A stretch of DNA of 64,000 nt, from positions 186,001 through 250,000 of the forward strand of contig JBAOII010000023.1 in the NCBI GenBank assembly GCA_037045685.1, in the 5' to 3' direction. This document shows, piece by piece, positions 49,055 through 59,700 of this stretch (within the stretch, counting starts at the first letter, position 1; the number at the start of each line of letters is the position of its first letter). The DNA is from Competibacter_A sp037045685. Lineage in GTDB: Bacteria; Pseudomonadota; Gammaproteobacteria; Competibacterales; Competibacteraceae. A program made the translations under genes and the position numbers. The notes below the pieces were generated by a model. The model was not told the origin of the DNA. It worked only from the letters and a program-made list of their open reading frames with translations, and made no database searches.

Positions 49055-49546
49055 TTACATGGCGGCGATGGAGATCGGCATTTGTTCCACGGAAGGGCGC
49101 TCGCGCCGCCGCGCGCCATTCTGGCGCCGCACCACCTCGCAGACGGCCGGACGCTCGACGAACTGGGCCAGGGTGATGCCTTCCAGGAAGGTGAAAATCT
49201 GCTGGCTGAGATCGGTCCACAGCTCGTGGGTGAGGCACCGCCGGCCTTCCTGGCAATTCTCGTGACCGAAGCAGCGGGTGGCATCCAGGCGCTCGTCCAC
49301 GGCGCTGATGATGTCGGCGACCGTGATCTGGTCGGGAAATCGCGCCAGCCGATAGCCGCCGCCCGGACCGCGCACGCCTTCGACCAGGCTGCGCTTGCGC
49401 AATTTGGCGAATAACTGCTCCAGGTAGGACAGGGAGATGCCCTGACATTGTGAGATTTCCGCAAGCGTTACCGGACCATAGCGGTCGTGAATCGCTAAAT
49501 GCATCATTGCAGTGACGGCATACCGGCCTTTTGTAGAAAGTCTCAT
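49055..49546 (-). CDS. iscR: Rrf2-family Fe-S regulator IscR
   Basis: This 163-residue regulator has a winged helix (MRLSTKGRYAVTAMMHLAIH, ISLSYLEQLFAKLRKRSLVE) and the three Cys that hold a 2Fe-2S cluster in CFGHENCQEGRRCLTHELW, spaced as in E. coli IscR. It represses its own operon when loaded with the cluster. A sequence close to the type 1 IscR box lies 66 bases upstream of the start. It is followed by the cysteine desulfurase gene. Confidence 0.94.
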   Translation of the reverse strand: MRLSTKGRYAVTAMMHLAIHDRYGPVTLAEISQCQGISLSYLEQLFAKLRKRSLVEGVRGPGGGYRLARFPDQITVADIISAVDERLDATRCFGHENCQEGRRCLTHELWTDLSQQIFTFLEGITLAQFVERPAVCEVVRRQNGARRRERPSVEQMPISIAAM

Positions 49547-49611
49547 AATATGATCCTGCTGGTGATGTTAATCGAAAAGTTAATTCCTGACTATTGAGTA
49601 TGGAAACTATA

Positions 49612-49636
49612 TTAACTGATAATCTTAGTCAACTAA
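49612..49636 (-). promoter_or_regulatory. type 1 IscR-binding box candidate
   Basis: On the minus strand the 25 bases align with the E. coli type 1 consensus ATASYYGACTRWWWYAGTCRRSTAT at about 19 positions, and the left half (TTAGTTGACT) matches at nine of ten. It lies in an AT-rich region upstream of iscR. This fits autoregulation by holo-IscR. No -35/-10 pair with good spacing was identified. Confidence 0.55.
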
Positions 49637-49796
49637 TCTGGAGAAAATAGCCCTCAATTTTTTGGCGATGTCGAGGGCGATCAGCCGGGTCTCTCTCGCC
49701 GACAGGGGGTGTCGGATTGGAGAGGCTTTGGCCGAGTGGTTGCAAATGATATTCCGCTATTGATCCCTGTCCCGATGCGGGCGAAGGGACGAACGT

Positions 49797-50300
49797 TTAT
49801 GTCGGGGTGGCCTCGGGCCGGTTGGAGAGGCGATAATCGGCGAATCGGTGGCCTTGGCGCAGGCAGTAGTTCAGCCATTTGAACAGAAAACGGTTGATTT
49901 TCCAGCGGGAATAGAGTTGCGTGCCATCGGCGAACCGGACGGCGAGGGATTCGGCGTCAAACGCCGGATGATGGCGAAGATGGGCGGTCACCACCTCGGC
50001 CAGTCGCGCATCGTGATACACCCGGATTTGCAGGTCGGGTTCCGCGAACACCGCGCCGGACTGGCTGAATCGGTAGGTCAGATTGAGTTCGCTGGTGTAG
50101 CGAAAACGCTCGATGAATCTCAGATGCAAATCCAGGTTGCCGGGTATCCGCGACACCAGATCGACCGGCTGGTCGGGCATGGCGGGAAGCAGGCGGCGCA
50201 TGTTGATGTAATTGCATTCGTACAGATCCATCAACGCGGGAAAGGTGCCCGGCTCGTTGCGCAAAAGCGAGCGGATATGGGGCGAAGGGAGCAAGATCAT
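49797..50300 (-). CDS. YqiB/DUF1249 family protein
   Basis: This 167-residue protein belongs to a family found mainly in Gammaproteobacteria (YqiB), with the characteristic YECNYINMRRLLP and YRFSQ-type segments, a YHDARLAEVV block and a C-terminal FLFKWLNYCLRQGH. The function is unknown. It follows lpxH by four bases, so it is the last gene of a ppiA-ppiB-lpxH-yqiB run. The 250 bases between it and iscR hold the IscR box and no gene. Confidence 0.85.
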   Translation of the reverse strand: MILLPSPHIRSLLRNEPGTFPALMDLYECNYINMRRLLPAMPDQPVDLVSRIPGNLDLHLRFIERFRYTSELNLTYRFSQSGAVFAEPDLQIRVYHDARLAEVVTAHLRHHPAFDAESLAVRFADGTQLYSRWKINRFLFKWLNYCLRQGHRFADYRLSNRPEATPT

Positions 50301-50304
50301 CGGT

Positions 50305-51036
50305 TCAGATACCGGGCAAGGGCAACGGTTCCAGGCGCCAGCCCGTCACATCGCAGCGCAGAACGCTACCCCGGTCGTACCAGTCGCCCAGCACCGCCCG
50401 CCGCGCGGGCTGTCCATCGAGCATCCATTCGTGAATGGCGGGGCGGTGGGTGTGGCCGTGGATCATGCGACGGATGCCGCGAGCGCGCAGCGCGCCATCC
50501 ACGGCCTCCAAATTGACATCCGTGATGGCGGTTTCTTTCAGTTGAGTGGCCTGCTGGCTGGTTTCGCGCAACTGGCCAGCCAGCGCCCGCCGCTGCGCCA
50601 AGGGGAGTTCCAGCAGCCGCGCCTGCCAGGCCGGATCGCGAACCTGGGCGCGAAACGCTTGATAATCGGTATCGTCGGTGCAAAGCGTATCGCCGTGCAG
50701 CAGCAACACCGGCTCGCCGTACAGATCGATCGCCTCGCTTTCCGGCAGCAGCCGGACGCCGGCGGCGGCGGCGAAACGCTCGCCGATCAGAAAGTCGCGG
50801 TTGCCGTGCAGAAAATGCACCGGGACGCCGGAGTCGGCCAGCGCTCTCAGCGCGCCGGCGACCGTCCGCCCGAGTTCGGCGTCGTCATCGTCGCCGACCC
50901 ACGCCTCGAACAAGTCGCCCAGAATATAACAGGCATCAGCCCGCCCGGCCTGCCGCGCCAGGAAATCCAGGAACAGGGCGGTGATGGCGGGCCGCGCCGG
51001 ATCGAGGTGCAGATCGGAGACGAACAGCGTGGCCAT
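50305..51036 (-). CDS. lpxH: UDP-2,3-diacylglucosamine diphosphatase LpxH
   Basis: This 243-residue metallophosphoesterase makes lipid X in lipid A synthesis. All five metal-binding motifs are present: SDLHLD, LGDLFEAWVGDD, HGNRDFLIG, LLHGDTLCTDD and MIHGHTHRP. I chose ATG 51036, which starts right before the first strand (MATLFVSDLHLDP); a longer open frame upstream is non-homologous and covers ppiB. It sits five bases after ppiB, a pairing conserved with E. coli. Confidence 0.95.
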   Translation of the reverse strand: MATLFVSDLHLDPARPAITALFLDFLARQAGRADACYILGDLFEAWVGDDDDAELGRTVAGALRALADSGVPVHFLHGNRDFLIGERFAAAAGVRLLPESEAIDLYGEPVLLLHGDTLCTDDTDYQAFRAQVRDPAWQARLLELPLAQRRALAGQLRETSQQATQLKETAITDVNLEAVDGALRARGIRRMIHGHTHRPAIHEWMLDGQPARRAVLGDWYDRGSVLRCDVTGWRLEPLPLPGI

Positions 51037-51041
51037 GAGCG

Positions 51042-51539
51042 CTATTCGCCGACGATTTCCACTTTGGTGATCATCACGTCGTCCACCGGCACGTCCTGGT
51101 GGCCGCGCTTGGCCGTGGTCGGAAGCTTGGCGATGGCGTCGACCACCTCCATGCCCTGGACCACCCGTCCGAACACGCAATACCCCCAGCCTTGACTGGT
51201 CGGGCCGCGATGATCCAGAAAATCGTTGTCCTTGACGTTGATGAAAAATTGGGCGGTGGCGGAGTGGGGGTCGGAGGTGCGCGCCATGGCGATGGTTCCG
51301 ACCTCGTTTTTCAGGCCGTTGTCGGCTTCGTTGCGGATGGGGTCGCGGGTCGATTTTTGCGTCATGCCCGGTTCGAGTCCGCCGCCCTGGATCATGAAGT
51401 TGGGGATGACCCGATGGAACAGGGTGCCTTCGTAGAATCCATCGCGGGCGTATTGCAGAAAATTGGCGGCGGTGGCCGGGGCCTTGGCGTGGTCGAGTTC
51501 GATGCCGATGACGCCGTGCGAGGTGTGCAGGTTAACCAT
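51042..51539 (-). CDS. ppiB: cytoplasmic peptidyl-prolyl isomerase (cyclophilin) PpiB
   Basis: This 165-residue cyclophilin has no signal peptide (MVNLHTSHGVIGIELDHAKA). The active-site Arg lies in TLFHRVIPNFMIQGGG, and the floor of the pocket shows TAQFFINVKDNDFLD. It starts nine bases after a second, exported cyclophilin gene with which it shares long blocks, so the pair arose by duplication. Its neighbour lpxH follows directly. Confidence 0.94.
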   Translation of the reverse strand: MVNLHTSHGVIGIELDHAKAPATAANFLQYARDGFYEGTLFHRVIPNFMIQGGGLEPGMTQKSTRDPIRNEADNGLKNEVGTIAMARTSDPHSATAQFFINVKDNDFLDHRGPTSQGWGYCVFGRVVQGMEVVDAIAKLPTTAKRGHQDVPVDDVMITKVEIVGE

Positions 51540-51548
51540 GATTTTGAC

Positions 51549-52184
51549 TCACTGTTTCGCGGGTGCTGGGGGAGTGCCGGGCGACGCCGGCGCCGGAGCC
51601 GGGGCCGGGGCGGGAAGGATCGCGACGGCATCGATGACGACCGGCGTGGTCGGCACGTCGGAGAACTGGCCGCCGGGGCCGCCCGCGCCGGTGGCGACTT
51701 TACGGATTTTATCCACCGTGTCCATGCCTTCGACCACCTTGCCGAAGACCGCGTAACCCCAACCCTGCGGCGTGGACGCCCGGTAATCGAGCGCCGGATT
51801 GTCCTTGACGTTGATGAAAAATTGGGCGGTGGCGGAACCGGGATCGGAGGTGCGCGCCATGGCGATGGTGCCGCGCAGATTTTTGAGGCCGTTGTCGGCC
51901 TCGTTCGGGATCGGCGCGCGGGTCGGTTTTTGCTGGAAGCCGGCGGTGAAGCCGCCGCCCTGGATCATGAAACCGTCGATGACCCGGTGGAAAATGGTGC
52001 CGCTATAAAAGCCCTCGCGGGCGTAGGCGAGAAAGTTGTCAACCGTTTTGGGGGCCTTGTCGTCCGCCAGTTCCACGGTGATGGCGCCGAGGCTGGTGTC
52101 CAGCCGGACTTGCGGGCCCGCTTGGGCGGTCGCGCCGATCAGGCCGAGGACGGCTGCGGCCAGTAACGGGGATGAATTTCGCAT
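51549..52184 (-). CDS. ppiA: exported peptidyl-prolyl isomerase (cyclophilin)
   Basis: This 211-residue protein has a signal peptide (LLAAAVLGLIGATAQAG), so the isomerase acts in the periplasm. The catalytic Arg is in TIFHRVIDGFMIQGGG, and TAQFFINVKDN is retained. The last 22 residues form a Pro/Ala tail (PAPAPAPAPASPG) not needed for the fold. It is the first gene of the minus-strand operon and lies 105 bases from the divergent gltX. Confidence 0.9.
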   Translation of the reverse strand: MRNSSPLLAAAVLGLIGATAQAGPQVRLDTSLGAITVELADDKAPKTVDNFLAYAREGFYSGTIFHRVIDGFMIQGGGFTAGFQQKPTRAPIPNEADNGLKNLRGTIAMARTSDPGSATAQFFINVKDNPALDYRASTPQGWGYAVFGKVVEGMDTVDKIRKVATGAGGPGGQFSDVPTTPVVIDAVAILPAPAPAPAPASPGTPPAPAKQ

Positions 52185-52289
52185 CGGATAGCTACCTGGT
52201 TACAAGAGTTACGAGAGGATGATAATCAGTGATGGCGCCCGCCGCCAGATTTGGTGACGACGGGCGCTTTCCGTTACCATGATTTCACC

Positions 52290-53696
52290 ATGATCGCCAT
52301 CGATGTCAAAACACGGTTCGCGCCTAGCCCGACGGGGCTCCTGCATCTCGGGAACGTCCGCACGGCGCTGTTCAACGCGCTGCTGGCCCGCCGCCAAGCG
52401 GGGCGATTTTTGCTGCGCATCGAGGACACCGACCGGGAGCGCAGCCGCCCCGAATACGTCGCGGCCTTGCTGGAAGACTTGCGCTGGCTGGGGCTGGACT
52501 GGCAGGAGGGGCCGGAGATCGGCGGTCCGGGCGAGCCCTACGCGCAGTCGGCGCGCGGGGGGATCTACGCGCGATATTACCGGCGGCTGGAAGCCGCCGA
52601 GCGGGTCTATCCGTGCTTTTGCGCGCCGGCCGAGCTGGCGCTCAGCCGCAAAGCCCAGCTCGCGGCCGGCCGGCCGCCGCGCTACGCCGGTACCTGCGCT
52701 CGTTTGACCGACGTGGAGCGGGCCGCTCGGCTCGAACGGGGCCTGCGACCGACGCTGCGCTTTCGCGTGCCGCTGGGGCGGGCGGTCGAATTCGCCGATC
52801 TGGTCCGCGGCCCGCAGCGGTTTGCCAGCGACGATATCGGCGACTTCGTGATCCGCCGGGCCGACGGCACGCCGCAATTTTTCTTCGCCAATGCCGTCGA
52901 TGACGCGCTGATGGAGATCACCCACGTTCTGCGCGGCGAGGATCATCTGGCCAATACCCCGCGTCAGTTGTTGTTGCTGGAAGCGCTGGAGCTACCGGCG
53001 CCCCGCTATGGCCACTTGGCGCTGATCGTCGGCGCGGACGGCGGGCCGCTGTCGAAGCGAGCGGGCGATCTTAGCCTGCGCGAGCTGCGCGCCGCCGGTT
53101 ATCTGCCCGAAGCCTTGCTGAATTATCTGGCGCGACTCGGCCACGCCTACGAGCGCGATGCCTGGATGGAGCCCGCCGAGCTGGCCTCGGGGTTTTCGAC
53201 CGAGCATCTGGGTCGCGCCCCGGCCCGCTACGACGAGGCGCAAATGCTGCACTGGCAGACCGAGGGGGTCCAGCGCGCGACCGCAGAGCGACTGTGGGCC
53301 TGGATGGGCGCGTCCGTGTGGGAGGGGGTGCCTTCGGATCGGAGCGAAGCGTTTGTCGCCGCGATCCGGCCGAACGTTCGCTTTCCGACCGATGCGCTGT
53401 TGTGGGCGGAACGGTTGTTCGGAGCGGATTTGACGCCAAGCGCCGACAGTCGAGCCGCGATCGCGGCGGCGAATCCCGAATTCTACGCTCACGCTCTGGC
53501 GGCCTACGACCGGCACGGCGCCGCCTATCAACCTTTGATCGATGAGTTGCGGCAGCGAACCGGCGCCAAGGGCAAGTCGCTGTTCATGCCGTTGCGGGCG
53601 GCGTTGACCGGCGAAACCCACGGCCCGGAACTGGCGCTTATCCTGCAACTGCTGCCGCCCGAAACCGTCCGCCGTCGCCTGCGAGCCCGCTGTTGA
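52290..53696 (+). CDS. gltX: glutamyl-tRNA synthetase
   Basis: This 468-residue class I synthetase has the HIGH-type motif in RFAPSPTGLLHLGNVRTALF and the KMSKS-type motif in GPLSKRAGDLS. It has the full catalytic, stem-contact and anticodon-binding domains, which excludes the shorter glutamyl-Q-tRNA(Asp) synthetase. I chose ATG 52290 because the catalytic domain starts directly after it. The zinc-binding Cys set is reduced (YPCFCAPAE). In Pseudomonas the gene in this place is glnS; here only gltX is seen. Confidence 0.93.
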   Translation: MIAIDVKTRFAPSPTGLLHLGNVRTALFNALLARRQAGRFLLRIEDTDRERSRPEYVAALLEDLRWLGLDWQEGPEIGGPGEPYAQSARGGIYARYYRRLEAAERVYPCFCAPAELALSRKAQLAAGRPPRYAGTCARLTDVERAARLERGLRPTLRFRVPLGRAVEFADLVRGPQRFASDDIGDFVIRRADGTPQFFFANAVDDALMEITHVLRGEDHLANTPRQLLLLEALELPAPRYGHLALIVGADGGPLSKRAGDLSLRELRAAGYLPEALLNYLARLGHAYERDAWMEPAELASGFSTEHLGRAPARYDEAQMLHWQTEGVQRATAERLWAWMGASVWEGVPSDRSEAFVAAIRPNVRFPTDALLWAERLFGADLTPSADSRAAIAAANPEFYAHALAAYDRHGAAYQPLIDELRQRTGAKGKSLFMPLRAALTGETHGPELALILQLLPPETVRRRLRARC

Positions 53697-53765
53697 CCGC
53701 AGACGATGTTTGCGAGCGATGCTCGATCACCCCTTAGAGCCCGCATTTTCACGAGAGAATCATCC

Positions 53766-55196
53766 ATGCTGCGGATTTACAATAGCCTGACCCGTCAGAA
53801 GGAAGTTTTCCGACCCATCGAACCGGGCAAGGTGCGGATGTACGTGTGCGGCATGACGGTTTACGACTACTGCCACGTCGGCCACGCGCGGGTGATGGTG
53901 GTGTTCGACGTGGTGCTGCGCTGGCTGCGCGCCAAAGGGTATGACGTGACCTACGTGCGCAACATCACGGACATCGACGACAAGATCATCCGCCGCGCCC
54001 AGGAAAACGGCGAGGATTTCAACGAGCTGACCGCGCGCTTCATCCGGGCCATGCACGAAGATTTGGAATCGCTGGGCATCCTGCCGCCGACCCGCGAGCC
54101 GCGCGCCACCGGCGCGATGGCGGACATGATCGCCATGATCGAGACCTTGATCGGCAAGGGTTTCGCCTATGTCGGCGCCAGCGGCGACGTGTATTACGAC
54201 GTGAGCCGGTTCGAGCGCTACGGGCAACTGGCCAACAAGAAGCTGGACGATCTGCGCGCCGGCGCTCGGGTCGAGGTCGAGGAGGCCAAGGATGATCCGC
54301 TGGATTTCGTGTTGTGGAAAACCGCCAAACCCGGTGAACCGGGCTGGGATTCGCCGTGGGGCACCGGGCGACCCGGCTGGCATATCGAGTGTTCGGCGAT
54401 GTCCACCCGCTGCTTGGGCGAGCATTTCGACATTCACGGTGGCGGCATGGACTTGAAGTTTCCCCATCACGAAAACGAGATCGCCCAATCCGAGGCGGCC
54501 AGCGGCCATCGCTACGTGAATTTTTGGATGCACAACGGCTTCGTCCAGGTCAACGAGGAGAAGATGTCCAAATCGCTGGGCAATTTTTTCACCGTGCGCG
54601 ACGTGTTGCAGCGTTATCGGCCGGAAGTGGTGCGGCTGTTCATTCTGTCTAGCCATTACCGGGGACCGCTCAATTACGCGGACGAGAATCTCGATCACGC
54701 CAAGGCGTCGTTGGCGCGGCTGTACACGGCGCTGCGCGGCTTGCCCTTGGTCGAAGCGCCGGTTGTCGAAGAATGGCAAGCGCGGTTCGAGCAGGCCATG
54801 AACGACGATTTCAACACCCCCGAAGCCTTGGCGGTGTTGTTCGATCTGGCGCGCGAGATCAATCGTCTGCGGACCGAGGCTGAGGCGCTGGCGGCGCGCC
54901 TCAGCGTCACGTTGCGGCGTTTGGGGGACATCGTGGGGTTGTTGCAGAATAATCCTGAAGACTTTTTTCAAGGGGTAACCATCGATGTCCCTTCCGTGGT
55001 AATCAGCGTGACGGCGCCTGCCCCGGAAATAACCACCACGCTCTCCAAAGAACGGATTGAAGCACTGATCGCCGAACGTACTGCTGCCCGCAAAGCCAAG
55101 CACTGGGCCGAAGCCGACCGGGTTCGCGCCTTGTTGCAAGCTGCCGGGATCGTGCTGGAGGATGGCCCCAAGGAAACGAGCTGGCGGCGGGAATGA
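53766..55196 (+). CDS. cysS: cysteinyl-tRNA synthetase
   Basis: This is 476 residues. It shows the opening LRIYNSLTRQKEVFRP, the zinc-binding/active-site Cys and HVGH motif in MYVCGMTVYDYCHVGHARV, the zinc His pair in FPHHENEIAQSEA and the KMSKS loop VNEEKMSKSLGNFF. I chose ATG 53766; an open frame from 53706 would add 20 unrelated residues. A short insertion (about 30 residues, IDVPSVVISVTAPAPEITTT) interrupts the C-terminal anticodon domain. It is followed by the promoter of the tRNA cluster. Confidence 0.95.
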   Translation: MLRIYNSLTRQKEVFRPIEPGKVRMYVCGMTVYDYCHVGHARVMVVFDVVLRWLRAKGYDVTYVRNITDIDDKIIRRAQENGEDFNELTARFIRAMHEDLESLGILPPTREPRATGAMADMIAMIETLIGKGFAYVGASGDVYYDVSRFERYGQLANKKLDDLRAGARVEVEEAKDDPLDFVLWKTAKPGEPGWDSPWGTGRPGWHIECSAMSTRCLGEHFDIHGGGMDLKFPHHENEIAQSEAASGHRYVNFWMHNGFVQVNEEKMSKSLGNFFTVRDVLQRYRPEVVRLFILSSHYRGPLNYADENLDHAKASLARLYTALRGLPLVEAPVVEEWQARFEQAMNDDFNTPEALAVLFDLAREINRLRTEAEALAARLSVTLRRLGDIVGLLQNNPEDFFQGVTIDVPSVVISVTAPAPEITTTLSKERIEALIAERTAARKAKHWAEADRVRALLQAAGIVLEDGPKETSWRRE

Positions 55197-55205
55197 AAAA
55201 CCGGC

Positions 55206-55234
55206 TTGACGCCGATCCGGTTCAAAATTAAAAT
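55206..55234 (+). promoter_or_regulatory. sigma70 promoter of the tRNA cluster
   Basis: TTGACG (55206-55211) and TAAAAT (55229-55234) are separated by exactly 17 bases. The expected start of transcription is about 40 bases before tRNA-Pro. Confidence 0.7.
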
Positions 55235-55279
55235 TCTCAATTCGGCATGGAAGCGTAAACCGCCAGTTTCGGCTGACAA

Positions 55280-55356
<77 letters not shown>

Positions 55357-55399
55357 TCGGCCGGGTCGGGTGGCCCGGCGAGCGGCACTTCGCGATACC

Positions 55400-55476
<77 letters not shown>

Positions 55477-55510
55477 GATCCCGGTCGGTCAACGTGGGTT
55501 CAGTTTCGAT

Positions 55511-55587
55511 GGTGGACGTAGCTCAGTTGGTAGAGCCCCGGATTGTGGATCCGGTCGTCGTGGGTTCGAGTCCCATCGTCCACCCCA
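55511..55587 (+). tRNA. tRNA-His (anticodon GTG)
   Basis: Acceptor GTGGACG/CGTCCAC with an extra encoded G at the 5' end opposite the discriminator C, the hallmark of tRNA-His. Anticodon loop TTGTGGA, CCA encoded. Confidence 0.96.
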
Positions 55588-55636
55588 AACAATCTTGCTT
55601 TTTGGCGCCGTTTTTGGTTCCATCGCAACCGCTTTT

Positions 55637-55712
<76 letters not shown>

Positions 55713-55883
55713 TCTTCCAGACCCGAACGCTTTATCTCCCCACTGTTTTTTTCCTCGTCAGCCGTCGCGAACCTCGGGGCGACCCGATTTCTATTCCGAG
55801 GGGTATGTTGTCCTGTATACTCGTGTTCAATAGCGGGGCCACCGCGTTCGATTCCTTGAGTTTTTGAGGAACCGCGTCCGATT

Positions 55884-55968
55884 GCGAGAGTGGCGGAACT
55901 GGTAGACGCGCTGGATTTAGGTTCCAGTGGGGTAACCCGTGAGAGTTCGAGTCTCTCCTTTCGCACCA
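55884..55968 (+). tRNA. tRNA-Leu (anticodon TAG)
   Basis: This 85-base type II tRNA has a long variable arm (TGGGGTAACCCG), acceptor GCGAGAG/CTTTCGC with one G-T pair, anticodon loop TTTAGGT, and CCA encoded. It lies 171 bases after tRNA-Lys; a TATACT box in that gap may be its own -10 element. Confidence 0.95.
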
Positions 55969-56078
55969 TCCAGCGCGCGCCCGAGGAGCGATTGCCCGGC
56001 CCGCGCTTCCCGAGAGCGAGCGGTGCCCTGGGTGGTTTGCCGATCCACAACGATCAACAGGTTTGAGGTGTATCGATA

Positions 56079-57413
56079 ATGCAGGTTTCAGTTGAAGCGC
56101 TGAGCGATCTGGAACGCCGGGTGACCGTGCAGGTGCCCGCGGAAAAGCTCGCCAAGGAAATCGAGGATCGGCTGCTGTCCTTGTCCCGGCGGGTCAAGGT
56201 GGACGGTTTTCGTCCGGGCAAGGTGCCGCTCAAACTGGTCAAGCGGATGTACGGCGACCAAGTGCGCTACGAAGCGGTCGGCGAGCTGATGGAACACAGT
56301 CTGCACGAAGCCTTGGTTCAGGAGAAGCTAAATCCGCTGGGCGGCCCGAAAATCGAGCCCAAGGCATTGGAAGACGGGCAGGATCTGGAGTATTCCGCCA
56401 CCTTCGAGGTGATGCCCGAGTTCGATCCGACCGGATTCGAGAACATCGCGGTCGAACGGCCGACCGCGGAGATCACCGAGCAGGATGTGGACAACATGCT
56501 CCAGAACCTGCGCCAGCAGCGAGCGACCTGGCGCGAAGTGGAGCGTCCGGCCGCCGAGAGCGATCGGGTGCGCATCGACTTCGAGGGCGCCATCGACGGC
56601 CAGAATTTCGCCGGCGGCAAGGGCGAAAACGTCAATGTGGTGCTGGGCAAGGGTTCCATGCTCAAGGATTTCGAGGATCGATTGATCGGCTTGAGCGCGG
56701 GCGCCGGGACCGAGTTCGATCTGACCTTCCCCGAGAACTATCAGGTCAAGGAGATCGCGGGCAAGACCGCGCGCTTCCAGGTCAAGCTCCACGCCGTCGA
56801 AGAGACCGTCTTGCCCGAGGTGGACGATGCCTTCGCCGCCAGCTTCGATGTCAAGGACGCCGGTGTCGCCGGTCTGCGTCAATCGTTGCGCGAGAACATG
56901 GAACGCGAGCTGCGCGACGGCATCAAAGCGTCGGTAAAGCGCCAAGTCATGCAGGGGCTGTTGGACGCCAACCCCATCCCGGTGCCGAAAGTGCTGGTCG
57001 AGACCGAAATCGAGCACTTGGCCCGCCAGCTGTACTTTCCCGCCGACGCCAAGGACGAAAAAACCCAGCGGCTCAAGGCGCAGTTGTTCGAGCCCGAAGC
57101 CCGGCGGCGAGTCAGCTTGGGCCTGCTGATTTCCCGGCTGGCGACGGCCCAGCAAATCAAGGTGGACGAGCGGCGCGTCCAGAATTATCTGGAGACCATG
57201 GCGTCCACGTATCAAGAGCCGGCCGAAGTGATGCGCTGGTACGAAAAAACGCCGAAGGCTCTCGACAATGTGCGCGCGTTGGCGCTGGAGGATCAGATCG
57301 TGGACTGGCTGATGGAGCGGGCGCGGGTCACCGAGAAAACCAGCACCTTCGCCGAGATCATGACCCCCGCGAAACAACCGGCCGAACCCTTGGGTCAGGA
57401 GGCTGCGGAATGA
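56079..57413 (+). CDS. tig: trigger factor (ribosome-associated chaperone)
   Basis: This is 444 residues, family-typical. The N-terminal ribosome-binding domain carries the signature VDGFRPGKVPLKLVKRMYG. The FKBP-like isomerase domain follows (DRVRIDFEGAIDGQNFAGG, FPENYQ), then the C-terminal helical chaperone domain. GAGGTG lies upstream of the ATG. It overlaps clpP by four bases, the classical tig-clpP-clpX-lon-hupB order. Confidence 0.97.
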   Translation: MQVSVEALSDLERRVTVQVPAEKLAKEIEDRLLSLSRRVKVDGFRPGKVPLKLVKRMYGDQVRYEAVGELMEHSLHEALVQEKLNPLGGPKIEPKALEDGQDLEYSATFEVMPEFDPTGFENIAVERPTAEITEQDVDNMLQNLRQQRATWREVERPAAESDRVRIDFEGAIDGQNFAGGKGENVNVVLGKGSMLKDFEDRLIGLSAGAGTEFDLTFPENYQVKEIAGKTARFQVKLHAVEETVLPEVDDAFAASFDVKDAGVAGLRQSLRENMERELRDGIKASVKRQVMQGLLDANPIPVPKVLVETEIEHLARQLYFPADAKDEKTQRLKAQLFEPEARRRVSLGLLISRLATAQQIKVDERRVQNYLETMASTYQEPAEVMRWYEKTPKALDNVRALALEDQIVDWLMERARVTEKTSTFAEIMTPAKQPAEPLGQEAAE

Positions 57414-58039
57414 TTGAAAGCGGTTCGTCCAGCGGCATCCGCGCGCTGAACCTCGTGCCGATCGTGGTCGAGCAGACCGCGCGCGGCGAGCGGGCCTACG
57501 ACATTTACTCGCGGCTGCTGAAAGAGCGGGTGGTGTTTCTGGTGGGACCGGTCGAGGATTACGTCGCCAACTTGGTGGTCGCCCAACTGCTGTTCCTGGA
57601 AGCCGAGAATCCGGACAAGGACATTCACCTCTACATCAATTCGCCCGGCGGTTCGGTCAGCGCCGGCTTGGCCATCTACGACACCATGCAGTTCATCAAG
57701 CCGAGCGTCAGCACCATGTGCGTGGGCCAAGCGGCCAGCATGGGCGCGCTGCTGCTGGCGGGCGGCGCGGCGGGCAAACGGTTCTGCCTGCCGCACTCCC
57801 GCGTCATGATCCATCAACCCCTGGGCGGCTTCCAGGGGCAGGCCAGCGATATCGACATCCACGCCCGGGAAATCTTGCTGGTGCGGGATCGCCTGAACCG
57901 CATTCTGGCCCGGCACACCGGCCAGCCGGTCGAGAAGATCGCCATCGACACCGACCGCGATAATTTCATGGGCGGCGCCGAAGCGGTCGAATATGGCCTG
58001 ATTGATGCTGTCTTGAACCAGCGTGCCCCGACGACCTGA
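57410..58039 (+). CDS. clpP: ATP-dependent Clp protease proteolytic subunit
   Basis: This is 209 residues. Catalytic Ser110 is in GQAASMGALLL and His135 in RVMIHQPLGG; the handle region and the axial-loop start (ALNLVPIVVEQTARGERAYD) are present. The ATG overlaps the tig stop. It assembles with ClpX, encoded 222 bases downstream. That gap holds no gene or clear promoter. Confidence 0.97.
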   Translation: MIESGSSSGIRALNLVPIVVEQTARGERAYDIYSRLLKERVVFLVGPVEDYVANLVVAQLLFLEAENPDKDIHLYINSPGGSVSAGLAIYDTMQFIKPSVSTMCVGQAASMGALLLAGGAAGKRFCLPHSRVMIHQPLGGFQGQASDIDIHAREILLVRDRLNRILARHTGQPVEKIAIDTDRDNFMGGAEAVEYGLIDAVLNQRAPTT

Positions 58040-58261
58040 GCCGGCGAGCGAGAATCTGCGGCCCTCTTCTCCTCGGTGTCGGCGAGCCGCGCGCTCGCTC
58101 GACCGGAGCGGCCCAAGCGAGCTTTGATACCGAATCCATTGACCCCGCGTCCGATTCGCAGACCGGCCCGAGCGGTGCTCGGGTGACGTTGTCGGCGCGG
58201 CGAGCGACGGAGCGCCGCCCCCAGCGAATTCGACCCACCGCGCGATGATGAGGAAGGCCTT

Positions 58262-59548
<1,287 letters not shown>

Positions 59549-59700
59549 AGCGGGTGTCGGCCTCCGGCGATATCGTGCGCCGGGGCCGCTCCCGGTTTCG
59601 CGGACCGCATCCCCCTCGGGCATGATGTCGTCGCTCGCATTCGATTCGCCGCGCCGGCGCCGCCGTCCACCCCGTCCGGTTCAACCGCAGAGGCTCCGCC

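Noticed and set aside
55713..55883. Promoter for tRNA-Leu (TATACT near 55816).
   Set aside because: There is a reasonable -10 box but no -35 box at acceptable spacing, so it was not listed as a feature.
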